Of a stretch of DNA of 64,000 bases, positions 17,850-26,609 are shown piece by piece; within the stretch, counting starts at the first letter, position 1; each line of letters opens with the position of its first letter. Both the position numbers and the translations under genes were made by a program. The DNA is taken from NCBI GenBank assembly GCA_028285685.1, contig JANQOR010000020.1:1-64000 (forward strand), read 5' to 3'. This DNA comes from Cyclobacteriaceae bacterium. GTDB taxonomy: Bacteria > Bacteroidota > Bacteroidia > Cytophagales > Cyclobacteriaceae. Below the pieces are notes generated by a model, which worked only from the letters and a program-made list of their open reading frames with translations, did no database searches and had not been told where the DNA came from.

Positions 17850-20362
17850 GCATAGTTAAGAAATTGGCTTGTGTTGCTCTGACAATTTTCACGGCAGCTT
17901 ATTCCAGCGCACAGGATACTATTTTTAGCAAATCTTATAATGGTCAAGATCTGGCTATCGCGCTACGAGAAGTTGAAGAGTATTTTGAAATAAATCTCTC
18001 GTACGTGGAAGATATCGTTAGCGGGATCACCATTAACAAGAAAGTGCAGGCAAATACCTGGAATGAGGCTTTGGAAAAAGTACTCGATGATACTGGACTA
18101 GTTTTTCATGATTTGAATAACACCGTTGTGTTGTCCAAAAGGAAAAAACATCTCTATACCATCAACGGGTATGTAAGAGATGAAGAAACAAAGGAAGGTA
18201 TTCCGGGGGCCACAGTTTGGGTCTCAAACCAATTGACTGGAGCCGTTACTGATCTTGATGGCTACTTTGAGCTCCTGATCGAAGAAGGGGTCCAGGAAGT
18301 TCAAACATCATTTGTCGGATTTCAGTCCAGGCTAGATAAGGTGGAAGTTGCTGAAGGGACCAAGATGGAAATTACCATGAAAGAGGATCAGCAAGTGCTA
18401 AAGACAGTAGAGGTTGTGGCCAACTCGTTTGAGATAAGCAAAGGTGAAACAAGTACTCATACCATTTCACGCAAGGAGATTTTGTACTCACCCGCTCCGT
18501 TCAGGGGAATTTTCCGAACATTAAAAATACTGCCAGGCTTTTCCAATGACGACATAAGTGCTAAAGCTCGTATTAGGGGTGGTCACTGGGATGAAACCGC
18601 AGTTTTTCTGGATGGATTGGAGATCTATGAGCCGTTCCATCTTGAAGAGGTCGAAGGCCTTGCTGGTATTTTTGAAACAGATCTTATCCGTAATGTCAAA
18701 GTTCAAACGGGGGGATTTACACCAAGATATACTGACAAACTTTCAGGCATTATCGAAATGGAAACATCCGAATATCTTGAAAAAAATGAAGCTTCCATTT
18801 CAGTCGATTTCCTGGCTGCAAAAGCCATCCTTCAGCAACGAACAGGCAAAAATTCAAATCTTATTTTCTCGGCGAGGCGAGGCTATCTGGATCTTATCTT
18901 AGACACTGAAAACGAAGGAATTAAGCCAACCTATTTTGACCTATTTGGTAAGTACACGACGAGGCTTGACAAGAACAACACGCTCACCTTTGATCTATTG
19001 TATGCTCAAGACGACATTCTTTTTGACAGAGAGGACGGACTTATCAGGTCTGAATATTTTAATAGTCACAGAAAGAATTTGTATATCTGGGCGAATTGGA
19101 AATGGCTCTTGAACAAACGCTTCTTTACACACACAACCTTTGGATTCCAATCTCTTAACAAAGACGCGACCTTTGCATTTGAATCCAGTTTGAAACAAGA
19201 TAACCGGGATTTTGTTGATGTGGACATATATAGCCTTGTGAATAGGACCTATTGGGAAGGTTGGGACTCGCAAAAAATAGAATTTGGAATAGAGGTAAAG
19301 CATTTCAATGCGCACTACATATTTGATGAAGTCAGGATAAATCCCTCGGTGCCCAATGAATCATTTATCTCGACAGATATAATTGACCTAAATAGTAAGC
19401 CAAACGGCACAACGGGCTCTGCCTATCTGCAAAGTAGTTGGTCACTCATTCCAAAGCTCACACTACTCTACGGAGCTCGGCTGAGTGCTCAAAGTTTTAC
19501 GGACAATTGGCAATTGGCTCCCAGAAGCATTCTCACTTACGTGTTGTCTAACAGACTTTCAACGAGTGTGTCCTACGGGTTGTATTTCCAGCCAGACAAC
19601 ATTCAAAAACTTAGGAGTTACATTGGTCAGTCATCTCCGTTCAAACGCGTTGCAAGAAGTGAACATTACAATGTGAATCTTACCCATCAGAACACTAAAC
19701 TCCTTACCAAATTCAATTTCTATTACAAGAACAACACACGTTTGTTTGATGACTACCGATATGATTTCTACAATCGAGCAAGTCTGGCTTCCTTCATCGA
19801 AACGCCTTTCAATACAGTAAGTGGAAAATCTATGGGATTTGAAGTCTTCTCCAGGCTGAACCTCTCAAATCATCTGATCAGTCTGGCTTATGCTCTTTCG
19901 GAAAATACCATTGTAAATGCCGCGGGCGAAGAAACAGCTAGAGATTTCGATCGGCTTCATAGTCTTAGTCTCAATTCCATTTTTAACTTCAAAAGGAATT
20001 TCTCCTTCAGTGCGACCTGGAATTACTATTCGGGTGGCCCGTACACGCCAAACCAAATATCGTTCGTTGGTGAACCCAAATTCAATTCAGACGCCATTCT
20101 ATATTACGATTTTGGAACCAAGAACTCGGCACGAATGCCAGCATATCACTCACTGGATATCAAAATTGAAAAGACCATAATTTCAAAGAAATCATCCTTT
20201 AACTTTTACCTGAGCATTCTGAACCTGTACAATCGAGTAAACAAGCGAAACTACTCGTGGAATGCGGACCGTACGGATGAAAATGGTAACCGGATTTACA
20301 AAAGGTCTTTTATTAGCGGGCCTAACTTTTTTGTTTCACCAGGAATTAAGCTGTCCTTCTAG
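17846..20362 (+). CDS. TonB-dependent outer-membrane receptor with STN and carboxypeptidase-like domains
   Basis: An 838-residue receptor. After a signal peptide (ends near YSSAQ) come an STN secretin/TonB short N-terminal domain (about 25-100), a carboxypeptidase regulatory-like domain (INGYVRDEETKEGIPGATVW, about 108-190), a plug domain containing ARIRGGHWDETAVFLDGLEI and VKVQTGGFTPRYTDKLSGI, and a 22-strand-type barrel ending in FVSPGIKLSF. The STN domain fits signalling through FecR. No SusD gene follows, so it is not a typical polysaccharide utilisation pair. Its start overlaps the hydrolase stop. The ligand cannot be told from sequence. Confidence 0.88.
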   Translation: MSIVKKLACVALTIFTAAYSSAQDTIFSKSYNGQDLAIALREVEEYFEINLSYVEDIVSGITINKKVQANTWNEALEKVLDDTGLVFHDLNNTVVLSKRKKHLYTINGYVRDEETKEGIPGATVWVSNQLTGAVTDLDGYFELLIEEGVQEVQTSFVGFQSRLDKVEVAEGTKMEITMKEDQQVLKTVEVVANSFEISKGETSTHTISRKEILYSPAPFRGIFRTLKILPGFSNDDISAKARIRGGHWDETAVFLDGLEIYEPFHLEEVEGLAGIFETDLIRNVKVQTGGFTPRYTDKLSGIIEMETSEYLEKNEASISVDFLAAKAILQQRTGKNSNLIFSARRGYLDLILDTENEGIKPTYFDLFGKYTTRLDKNNTLTFDLLYAQDDILFDREDGLIRSEYFNSHRKNLYIWANWKWLLNKRFFTHTTFGFQSLNKDATFAFESSLKQDNRDFVDVDIYSLVNRTYWEGWDSQKIEFGIEVKHFNAHYIFDEVRINPSVPNESFISTDIIDLNSKPNGTTGSAYLQSSWSLIPKLTLLYGARLSAQSFTDNWQLAPRSILTYVLSNRLSTSVSYGLYFQPDNIQKLRSYIGQSSPFKRVARSEHYNVNLTHQNTKLLTKFNFYYKNNTRLFDDYRYDFYNRASLASFIETPFNTVSGKSMGFEVFSRLNLSNHLISLAYALSENTIVNAAGEETARDFDRLHSLSLNSIFNFKRNFSFSATWNYYSGGPYTPNQISFVGEPKFNSDAILYYDFGTKNSARMPAYHSLDIKIEKTIISKKSSFNFYLSILNLYNRVNKRNYSWNADRTDENGNRIYKRSFISGPNFFVSPGIKLSF

Positions 20363-20574
20363 GGGCTCTTCACGGTTACCGTCTTCGAGTTAAACGACAC
20401 AGAGTCGTTAGCATATAATTTTCTTCTCCGTCGGGACTCCTTCTCACCATTGACCATGACTAAACCTTCGTCAATTACTTGCTTTGCTTCACCACCGGAA
20501 TTGACCCAGCTAATGAATTTCAAGAGCTTGTTCAATTCAATAAAATCGTGACCTTCCAGTATGAATTCATCCAT
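20359..20574 (-). CDS. S4-domain RNA-binding protein (YbcJ/YaaA-like)
   Basis: A 71-residue cytoplasmic protein made of a single S4 domain: FIELNKLLKFISWVNSGGEAK, VIDEGLVMVNGE and a basic ESRRRRKL segment. Small S4 proteins of this kind bind structured RNA and are linked to ribosome or tRNA functions. MDEFILEG at 20574 is chosen over an upstream codon at 20586. Its stop codon overlaps the stop of the convergent TonB receptor gene. Confidence 0.85.
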   Translation of the reverse strand: MDEFILEGHDFIELNKLLKFISWVNSGGEAKQVIDEGLVMVNGEKESRRRRKLYANDSVSFNSKTVTVKSP

Positions 20575-20624
20575 TCGAGATTCCAATCTATATCATACCA
20601 ACCAAATTCCACCGTTAGAGTTAC

Positions 20625-21203
20625 ATGAAAACAACAACCTTTGCTCTGCTTTTTCATATTGGTGTTTTTGGATTTGCCCAATCTTTTGAAGAGCAACTTA
20701 GTGAAGCAGCTCTCAAACTTACAAGTCAGGAGGTGGTCTACGATCCCTCCTATTTTTCCATCGACTATCCAAATGGAGATGTTCCCTCAGGGAGAGGTGT
20801 TTGTACAGATGTGATCATTCGTGCGTATCGACAGCTTGGATTGGACCTTCAAAAGGAGGTACACGAAGACATGAAGACCAACTTTGATCATTATCCAAAA
20901 ATTTGGGGATTAGCCAAGCCGGACCCAAACATTGATCACCGTCGGGTGCCCAACCTAATGAAATACTTTGAACGATATGGGATAGTGAAGCCAATCACCG
21001 ACAATCCGAAAGATTATGTACCTGGCGATATTGTCTGCTGGAACCTTGGCGGAGCGATCACGCATATTGGAATTGTCGTGAACAAAAAGTCTGACGACAA
21101 GAAGCGCTTTTTGGTAGTTCATAACGTTGGAAATGGCCAAGTTCTCGAAGACTGTCTTTTTAATTACAAGATCATCGGGCACTACACTTTTCGAACCATG
21201 TGA
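20625..21203 (+). CDS. DUF1287 secreted protein (YijF-like, NlpC-type fold)
   Basis: A 192-residue exported protein (signal ending in GFAQ). Family hallmarks are visible: YDPSYFSIDYPNGDVPSGRG, VCTDVIIRAYRQLG with a cysteine in the expected active-site position, DIVCWNLG, and THIGIVV with a histidine. The arrangement resembles a papain/NlpC-like cell-wall peptidase, so a cysteine hydrolase in the periplasm is plausible; the activity of the DUF1287 family is not established. It is followed closely by a VOC protein gene. Confidence 0.85.
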   Translation: MKTTTFALLFHIGVFGFAQSFEEQLSEAALKLTSQEVVYDPSYFSIDYPNGDVPSGRGVCTDVIIRAYRQLGLDLQKEVHEDMKTNFDHYPKIWGLAKPDPNIDHRRVPNLMKYFERYGIVKPITDNPKDYVPGDIVCWNLGGAITHIGIVVNKKSDDKKRFLVVHNVGNGQVLEDCLFNYKIIGHYTFRTM

Positions 21204-21238
21204 CCTTTGGGACGTATTGGTACTCAAAGCCATCTTGT

Positions 21239-21715
21239 ATGAAGAAGATTTACATGGTCCTTATCCTTTGCCCGCTGGTTTTTACCAGCTTAGCCCAATC
21301 AAAAGAACTTTCTGATCCTCAGCCTTATTTCTCCGCAATCATTGTCGCAGATATGGATACCTCTCTCGACTGGTATACAAAGAATTTTGGCTTTGAAGTA
21401 TTAAGCAACGTTGATATGTCAGACCGGGGATTTAGACAAGCAAACCTTACTCGAGGCAGTGCATTGATAGAATTAATTGAACTGTCTAGTGCGCTTCCTC
21501 AAAAAGAGCTTCTGGCCAATCAGCCGGCTCGTTCCAGGATCCAGGGTTTTTTCAAGTTTGGATTCACAGTAGCCGATCTTGATTCATGGATTGATTTTCT
21601 TGAAAAGGGAGAAGTGGACTTTAATGGATCAGTCGTTGAAGACCCTAACACCGGGAAGCGAATGATCATCGTTCTGGATCCAGATGGAAACCGGATTCAG
21701 CTTTTCGAAGAATAG
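21239..21715 (+). CDS. Exported VOC (glyoxalase/bleomycin-resistance fold) protein
   Basis: A 158-residue protein whose start at 21239 supplies a signal peptide (MKKIYMVLILCPLVFTSLAQS); an earlier in-frame codon would bury it. The mature part has one VOC module: FSAIIVADMDTSLDWYTKNF at its start and MIIVLDPDGNRIQLFEE at its end, the latter with the family's terminal metal-binding glutamate. VOC proteins with signal peptides are less common than cytoplasmic ones; the ligand is unknown. Probably co-transcribed with the DUF1287 gene. Confidence 0.8.
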   Translation: MKKIYMVLILCPLVFTSLAQSKELSDPQPYFSAIIVADMDTSLDWYTKNFGFEVLSNVDMSDRGFRQANLTRGSALIELIELSSALPQKELLANQPARSRIQGFFKFGFTVADLDSWIDFLEKGEVDFNGSVVEDPNTGKRMIIVLDPDGNRIQLFEE

Positions 21716-21757
21716 ACCTTCTATCAAAAAGAAGGAAGTAGTCCCGTAATCAAAAGT

Positions 21758-21765
21758 TATATTTG
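21758..21765 (+). promoter_or_regulatory. Candidate -7 box for the M28 peptidase gene
   Basis: TATATTTG matches TAnnTTTG exactly and lies 62 bases before the peptidase ATG, a plausible leader length. No experimental support; the upstream -33 element is not clear. Confidence 0.4.
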
Positions 21766-21827
21766 GTATTGAAGGCACTACTGCTGTCCATTCACGATCC
21801 AATGCTAACCTTTTAACTTGAAACCAC

Positions 21828-23357
21828 ATGAAAGCTCAACTATTGTTCATCTCAACCCTGCTCTTCGTCTTTTCAGCTAAGGGCCAAGAAAACATCGATA
21901 CTGAGGCCATCGAAAAAATAAGAAATGAGGGACTTAACAACTCCCAGGTAGAACAAATCGCATTTGAACTCATTGATAAAGCAGGTCCCAGGCTGTCGAA
22001 TTCCAAAGGATATGAACGTGCGGCAAATTATGCTGTCAGCCAGCTGACCGAATGGGGATTGGAAAACGCGGAAAAAGAGCCTTGGGGAGAATTTGGCAGA
22101 GGTTGGGAAGTAAATAAGAGCTACGTGGCAATGACGAAACCCTACTACATGCCTTTTATTGCCGTTCCAAAAGCATGGACGGAAAGCACTGATGGTCCGG
22201 TGTCAGGAAAGGTCGTTTTTGCCGAGATCTATGATGAAGAAGATTTCGATCAGTATAGGGGAAAATTGAAGGATGCAATTGTGGCATTTGTACCAAGAGG
22301 TGACCAAGCTCCTACCTTTGAAGCAGATGCTGTTCGCTTCACAGAGGAAAGACTGAAAGAAATGGAAGAGCCTCGATCTGGCAGTCGATTTACTCCCGAA
22401 GAAATCGCTGCATTCAGAAAGCGAAGAGCATTTAGTCAGACATTGAACACTTTCCTAACGGAAGAAGGCGCTGCTCTGGTGATAAAAGGAGTAAACGGAA
22501 GACATGGAACGCTTTTTACAAGTAGTCCACGTGGCTATCTGAAAGATACACCGGTTGGCGTGGCGGAATTGGAAATGGCTCCAGAGCATGTGAACCTGAT
22601 GTCACGTTTGGTTGAAAATGATGTGGAAGTGGAAATCGAAGCGGAAGTCAAGACTACTTTTAATGACGAAGACCTGCAGGGCTACAATGTAATTGCCGAA
22701 ATTCCGGGAAGTGACCGGAAGTTGAAATCAGAAGTAGTCATGTTGGGTGGTCATTTAGACTCGTGGCACGGTGCCACAGGTGCGACAGACAATGCTGCCG
22801 GATGCATTGTAATGATGGAAGCTGTTCGTATTCTCCAGGCGACGGGATTAAAGCCTAAACGTACAATACGTATCGCCCTGTGGGGCGGTGAAGAACAGGG
22901 CCTCCATGGATCCCGTGGTTATGCAAAAAATCATTTTGGTGATTCGGAAACGATGGTTTTAAAAGAAGAGCAACAGCAGATATCGGCCTACTACAATATC
23001 GACAACGGTACCGGAAGAATTCGTGGGATCTATCTGCAAGGAAACGAAGACGTAGCTCCCATTTTTACTGATTGGTTCAAACCTTTCGAGGATATCATGG
23101 AGAACACCACTATCACCATTCGAGATACAGGAGGAACAGACCACCTATCCTTTGACAGGATCGGAATTCCGGGCTTTCAGTTCATCCAGGATCCTGTAGA
23201 ATACCGTTCTCGTACGCATCACACGAACATGGATACCTATGAGCGGTTGGTCATTGACGACCTTCAACAAATAGCTGTGATCGTAGCTTCTTTCGTTTAC
23301 AACACCGCCCAGCGAGATGAAATGATGCCTCGGGAGAAACTTGAAACAACCGAATAA
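21828..23357 (+). CDS. M28 family zinc aminopeptidase, exported
   Basis: A 509-residue secreted di-zinc peptidase. After a signal peptide (ends FSAKGQ) and a PA-domain-like insertion, the M28 core shows all ligands: GGHLDSWHGATGATDNAAG (His and Asp), WGGEEQGLHGSRGY (Glu-Glu), a NIDNGTG aspartate and HHTNMDTY (last His). These enzymes remove N-terminal residues or act as carboxypeptidase-like enzymes on peptides in the periplasm or outside. Nothing in the neighbouring genes fixes the substrate. Confidence 0.9.
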   Translation: MKAQLLFISTLLFVFSAKGQENIDTEAIEKIRNEGLNNSQVEQIAFELIDKAGPRLSNSKGYERAANYAVSQLTEWGLENAEKEPWGEFGRGWEVNKSYVAMTKPYYMPFIAVPKAWTESTDGPVSGKVVFAEIYDEEDFDQYRGKLKDAIVAFVPRGDQAPTFEADAVRFTEERLKEMEEPRSGSRFTPEEIAAFRKRRAFSQTLNTFLTEEGAALVIKGVNGRHGTLFTSSPRGYLKDTPVGVAELEMAPEHVNLMSRLVENDVEVEIEAEVKTTFNDEDLQGYNVIAEIPGSDRKLKSEVVMLGGHLDSWHGATGATDNAAGCIVMMEAVRILQATGLKPKRTIRIALWGGEEQGLHGSRGYAKNHFGDSETMVLKEEQQQISAYYNIDNGTGRIRGIYLQGNEDVAPIFTDWFKPFEDIMENTTITIRDTGGTDHLSFDRIGIPGFQFIQDPVEYRSRTHHTNMDTYERLVIDDLQQIAVIVASFVYNTAQRDEMMPREKLETTE

Positions 23358-23431
23358 TAGTTGTCGATTCATAACGGTCAAAAAGGATCAGAACTTTGCA
23401 TTCCTTGTCCGATTCATGGTTTGTGAGTCTG

Positions 23432-23439
23432 TATATTTG
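23432..23439 (+). promoter_or_regulatory. Candidate -7 box for the rhodanese gene
   Basis: TATATTTG is an exact TAnnTTTG match, 18 bases upstream of the rhodanese ATG; transcription would start only about 12 bases before translation. A TTG at 23405-23407 is a possible -33 element with a somewhat long spacer. Confidence 0.4.
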
Positions 23440-23457
23440 CGGCGCAAAAAAACGTAA

Positions 23458-23772
23458 ATGATCAATTTTCTAAAGCGCATTTTTTCCGGAAATAAAGGGC
23501 CAAGCCTTGATGAGCTAGTGGCACAGGGGGCAGTAATAGTAGACGTACGCTCCAAAGCCGAATTCGATGGTGGACATCTCAATAACTCTGTCAACATTCC
23601 TCTTGATGTGTTAAAGAGTAGCCTTGATCAATTAGATCAATCAAAACCGATTATTACCTGTTGCGCATCCGGAATAAGAAGTGCGACTGCCAAGAACATC
23701 CTCAAATCCAGAGGATTCCGGGAGGTCAGGAACGGGGGTGGCTGGGCCAGCTTAAAGAGATTTGATAATTAA
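23458..23772 (+). CDS. Single-domain rhodanese-like protein
   Basis: A 104-residue cytoplasmic protein consisting of one rhodanese domain. The first signature VIVDVRSKAEFDGGHL (about 23-38) and the active-site loop CCASGIRSA with the catalytic Cys (about 73-81) are both present, as is the terminal GGWASL. It should transfer sulfane sulfur between thiols. It stands alone between the M28 peptidase and the DUF5686 gene. Confidence 0.88.
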   Translation: MINFLKRIFSGNKGPSLDELVAQGAVIVDVRSKAEFDGGHLNNSVNIPLDVLKSSLDQLDQSKPIITCCASGIRSATAKNILKSRGFREVRNGGGWASLKRFDN

Positions 23773-23910
23773 TCTGCAAAGCCACAAAATATTTCTTTAG
23801 TCCGAACGTACTAGTAGCGTTTGAGTGCTGCATTACAATCAGCAGAAATAGCGAGTTATCTGCACACAAAATTCAATTACAACCTTTTCTTTTTGCACGC
23901 GATTAAGCAA

Positions 23911-26391
23911 ATGCGACTAATAAGTTTCTTCCTTCTTCTTTCACTCTCGATTACGGGCTTTGGTCAGCGGACCGTCGTATCCGGAAAAGTAACAGAAACT
24001 ACGACAGGATCTCCTGTACCCTTTGCCACCGTCGTTTTCACCGGAACTACAGAGGGAGCAATTACCGATTTTGACGGAAACTTCAAAGCAGAAACCAACC
24101 TTCCTGTGGACTCTCTTGAAGTCAGCTACATCGGGTATATCAAGCGTGTCAAAGCTTTGTCAAGAGGTTACGATCAAACCATAAACTTTCAATTGGATGA
24201 AGATGTGGTTACCCTAAGTGAGGTGGTTATCGTGCCTGGAGAAAATCCAGCTTTTGCGATACTCGAAGGCGTTGTTAGAAATAAAAAGAAGAACGATAAG
24301 CGAGAGTTAGACGCATACGAGTACGAAAGCTACACACGCACGGAATTTGATGTAGACAACATCTCTGACAAATTGAAAAGACGGAAGATTATGTCCAAGA
24401 TTAGACACGTCCTGGACAGTATCGAGATCATTGCTGGTGAGGACGGGAAGCCAATGCTACCTGTATTGATCTCAGAAGCTATCTCACGGTTTCATTATAG
24501 AAAAAACCCTGTGGCACGTCACGAAAAGATGATTCGGACTCGGCTGACGGGTGTCGGAATCACTGACGGCACACTTACCTCACAGGTCATCGGCAGCAGC
24601 TTCCAGGAATACAATTTCTATCAGAATTGGATGAACATCGTCAGCAAGGAATTTGCTAGTCCGATAGCGGACGGGTGGAATTTGATCTACGAGTATGATT
24701 TGACCGACAGTCTATATATAGAAGGCAAATTCTGCTATCAGCTTGATTTTTTTCCAAAACAGGAGCAAGACCTGGCCTTTGGTGGAACCATGTGGATCAC
24801 GAAAGACGAGTATGCGCTGAAACGAATGGACGCACAAGTTTCAAAGAAAGCCAACCTCAATTTCATTGAAAAAATAAAGATCCAACAGGAGCTGGTGTCA
24901 ACGGAAGCCGGACCATGGCTGCCATCTAAAACAAGGGTGGTAATCGATGTAAAACAACTCACACCAAATACAGCAGGTCTGCTGACAAAGTTCTACGTAT
25001 CGAATAAAGATTTTGTCATCAATCAGCCCAAGGAGGGAGATTTTTACCTCGAACCTATTTCCATGGATCCACTGGTTCGCCAAACGGATGACTTGTATTG
25101 GGAAGAGGCGCGTCACGATTCACTCTCCAACACCGAGGTGAATGTTTTTAAAATGATTGACTCTTTGAAGAGCATTCCTCAAATCAAAGCAATGACAGAG
25201 GGAATGAAGTTTGGTGCCACCGGGTATCTCAAGACAGGTCCTGTAGATCTTGGTCCCTATTCCACTTTTATCGGAAATAATGACATAGAAGGATTAAGAA
25301 TTGGAATGGGAGCGAGAACCAACTATGCCTTTAGCAAAAAATTTGTTTTCGGAGGCTATGTCGGTTATGGATTTGATGACGAGCGCTACAAATACAACGC
25401 TTACACTACGCTGATCTTAAACAGGCGTCCATGGACAACGCTGAAATATGAACAACAGCGAGAAGTGGAGCAAGTGTGGCTGTTAAACCAGGACATACAG
25501 CCAAATAGTCTTTTCTATACGTTCAGTCGCTTTGGCACTTTGACACAACCCTTTCTCAAACACAAATACAAGCTTAGCTTTCTAAGGCAGATGGGAAAAG
25601 GCTTTCACACAGATCTCTCCGTGCGACATGAAACACATGAAGCCTTGTTTCCCTTCAATTATTACACTAATGAGGCTCGCTCCTCCACCAGTTCTAGCTA
25701 CGAGGTTACGGAAGCTGCTGTGGAAGTACGGTATGGAAAAGACGAAGTCTTCGTAATGAACGACAACGAGCGACTGAGTCTTGGCACCATCCGATCTCCC
25801 TTATTCAAGTTTAGGTATTCACGTGGTTTGAGGGACATCGCAGGCAGTGACTTTGACTATCATAAGTTGCAATTCTCCATTGAGAAAAGACAAAAGATGG
25901 GAATCTTCGGTATTTCCAATTTTAAAGTCGGTGGCGGATATTTCTTTGGTGAAGCACCCTACTCCCTACTATTCAATCCCATTGGAAACGAAAATCCCTT
26001 CTACGTGGGATTCGCCTATAACCTCATGGACTTTTTCGAATTCTCGAGTGATCGCTTCGCCGAGCTGAGATATAATCACTCTTTTGAAGGCTTCTTTCTG
26101 AATAGAATCCCTCTAATGAGAAAGCTCAAATTAAGATCAATCATCAGTGCCAATATCTTGTGGGGCGGCCTTGGAAACAAGAACGTTGCGATCTCACAAT
26201 TTGAATTAGACATCGAAGGAAATCCTATGTTGCCATTTAGAGAATGGACCTCCACTCCATACATTGAGGTCGGCTATGGTGTAAGCAACATTCTACGAGT
26301 CCTGTCCATTCAGGCATTTCATCGGCTTACCTATACCTCAGGAGACGTCAACAATTTTGCTGTCAAGTTCAGCTTTGATTTGAGATTATAG
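23911..26391 (+). CDS. DUF5686 outer-membrane protein with carboxypeptidase-like N-domain
   Basis: An 826-residue outer-membrane protein. It has a signal peptide (ends GFGQR), a CarboxypepD_reg-like beta-sandwich (VSGKVTETTTGSPVPFATVV; TDFDGNFKAE), a helical DUF5686 segment with ESYTRTEFDVDNISDKLKRR, and a long beta-rich C-terminal half of barrel-like amphipathic strands ending in VKFSFDLRL. ATG at 23911 gives the signal peptide; an upstream in-frame TTG start at 23821 is rejected. Role in the envelope is unknown; the family is widespread in Bacteroidota. Confidence 0.85.
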   Translation: MRLISFFLLLSLSITGFGQRTVVSGKVTETTTGSPVPFATVVFTGTTEGAITDFDGNFKAETNLPVDSLEVSYIGYIKRVKALSRGYDQTINFQLDEDVVTLSEVVIVPGENPAFAILEGVVRNKKKNDKRELDAYEYESYTRTEFDVDNISDKLKRRKIMSKIRHVLDSIEIIAGEDGKPMLPVLISEAISRFHYRKNPVARHEKMIRTRLTGVGITDGTLTSQVIGSSFQEYNFYQNWMNIVSKEFASPIADGWNLIYEYDLTDSLYIEGKFCYQLDFFPKQEQDLAFGGTMWITKDEYALKRMDAQVSKKANLNFIEKIKIQQELVSTEAGPWLPSKTRVVIDVKQLTPNTAGLLTKFYVSNKDFVINQPKEGDFYLEPISMDPLVRQTDDLYWEEARHDSLSNTEVNVFKMIDSLKSIPQIKAMTEGMKFGATGYLKTGPVDLGPYSTFIGNNDIEGLRIGMGARTNYAFSKKFVFGGYVGYGFDDERYKYNAYTTLILNRRPWTTLKYEQQREVEQVWLLNQDIQPNSLFYTFSRFGTLTQPFLKHKYKLSFLRQMGKGFHTDLSVRHETHEALFPFNYYTNEARSSTSSSYEVTEAAVEVRYGKDEVFVMNDNERLSLGTIRSPLFKFRYSRGLRDIAGSDFDYHKLQFSIEKRQKMGIFGISNFKVGGGYFFGEAPYSLLFNPIGNENPFYVGFAYNLMDFFEFSSDRFAELRYNHSFEGFFLNRIPLMRKLKLRSIISANILWGGLGNKNVAISQFELDIEGNPMLPFREWTSTPYIEVGYGVSNILRVLSIQAFHRLTYTSGDVNNFAVKFSFDLRL

Positions 26392-26428
26392 AAATACTCT
26401 GTCAGAAACAATCTACGTCCTTGATAGA

Positions 26429-26495
26429 ACTATAATTACTTCAATTAGTATAATATAGATCTTTCCACTATATTTACTTCAATTAGTATAATATA
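26429..26495. repeat. Pair of AT-rich direct repeats (29 bp, period 38 bp)
   Basis: Two copies of a 29-bp sequence, at 26429-26457 and 26467-26495, differ at one position; the inner 22 bases are identical. Both contain ACTTCAATTAGTATAATATA. They fill the gap between the converging DUF5686 and FtsX-permease genes. The octamer TAGTATAA in each copy also occurs in the palindrome upstream of the PadR gene at 29542-29558. Confidence 0.7.
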
Positions 26496-26609
26496 TGAAG
26501 AAGACCCTGTGACATCTTAGCTTAAAAAATCAAATAGACTAAAAGTTGATTGATCTGGTCCCTCAATACCTGACATCAAATGCCTGAACAGGACATTGCT
26601 CTTCCAGAA

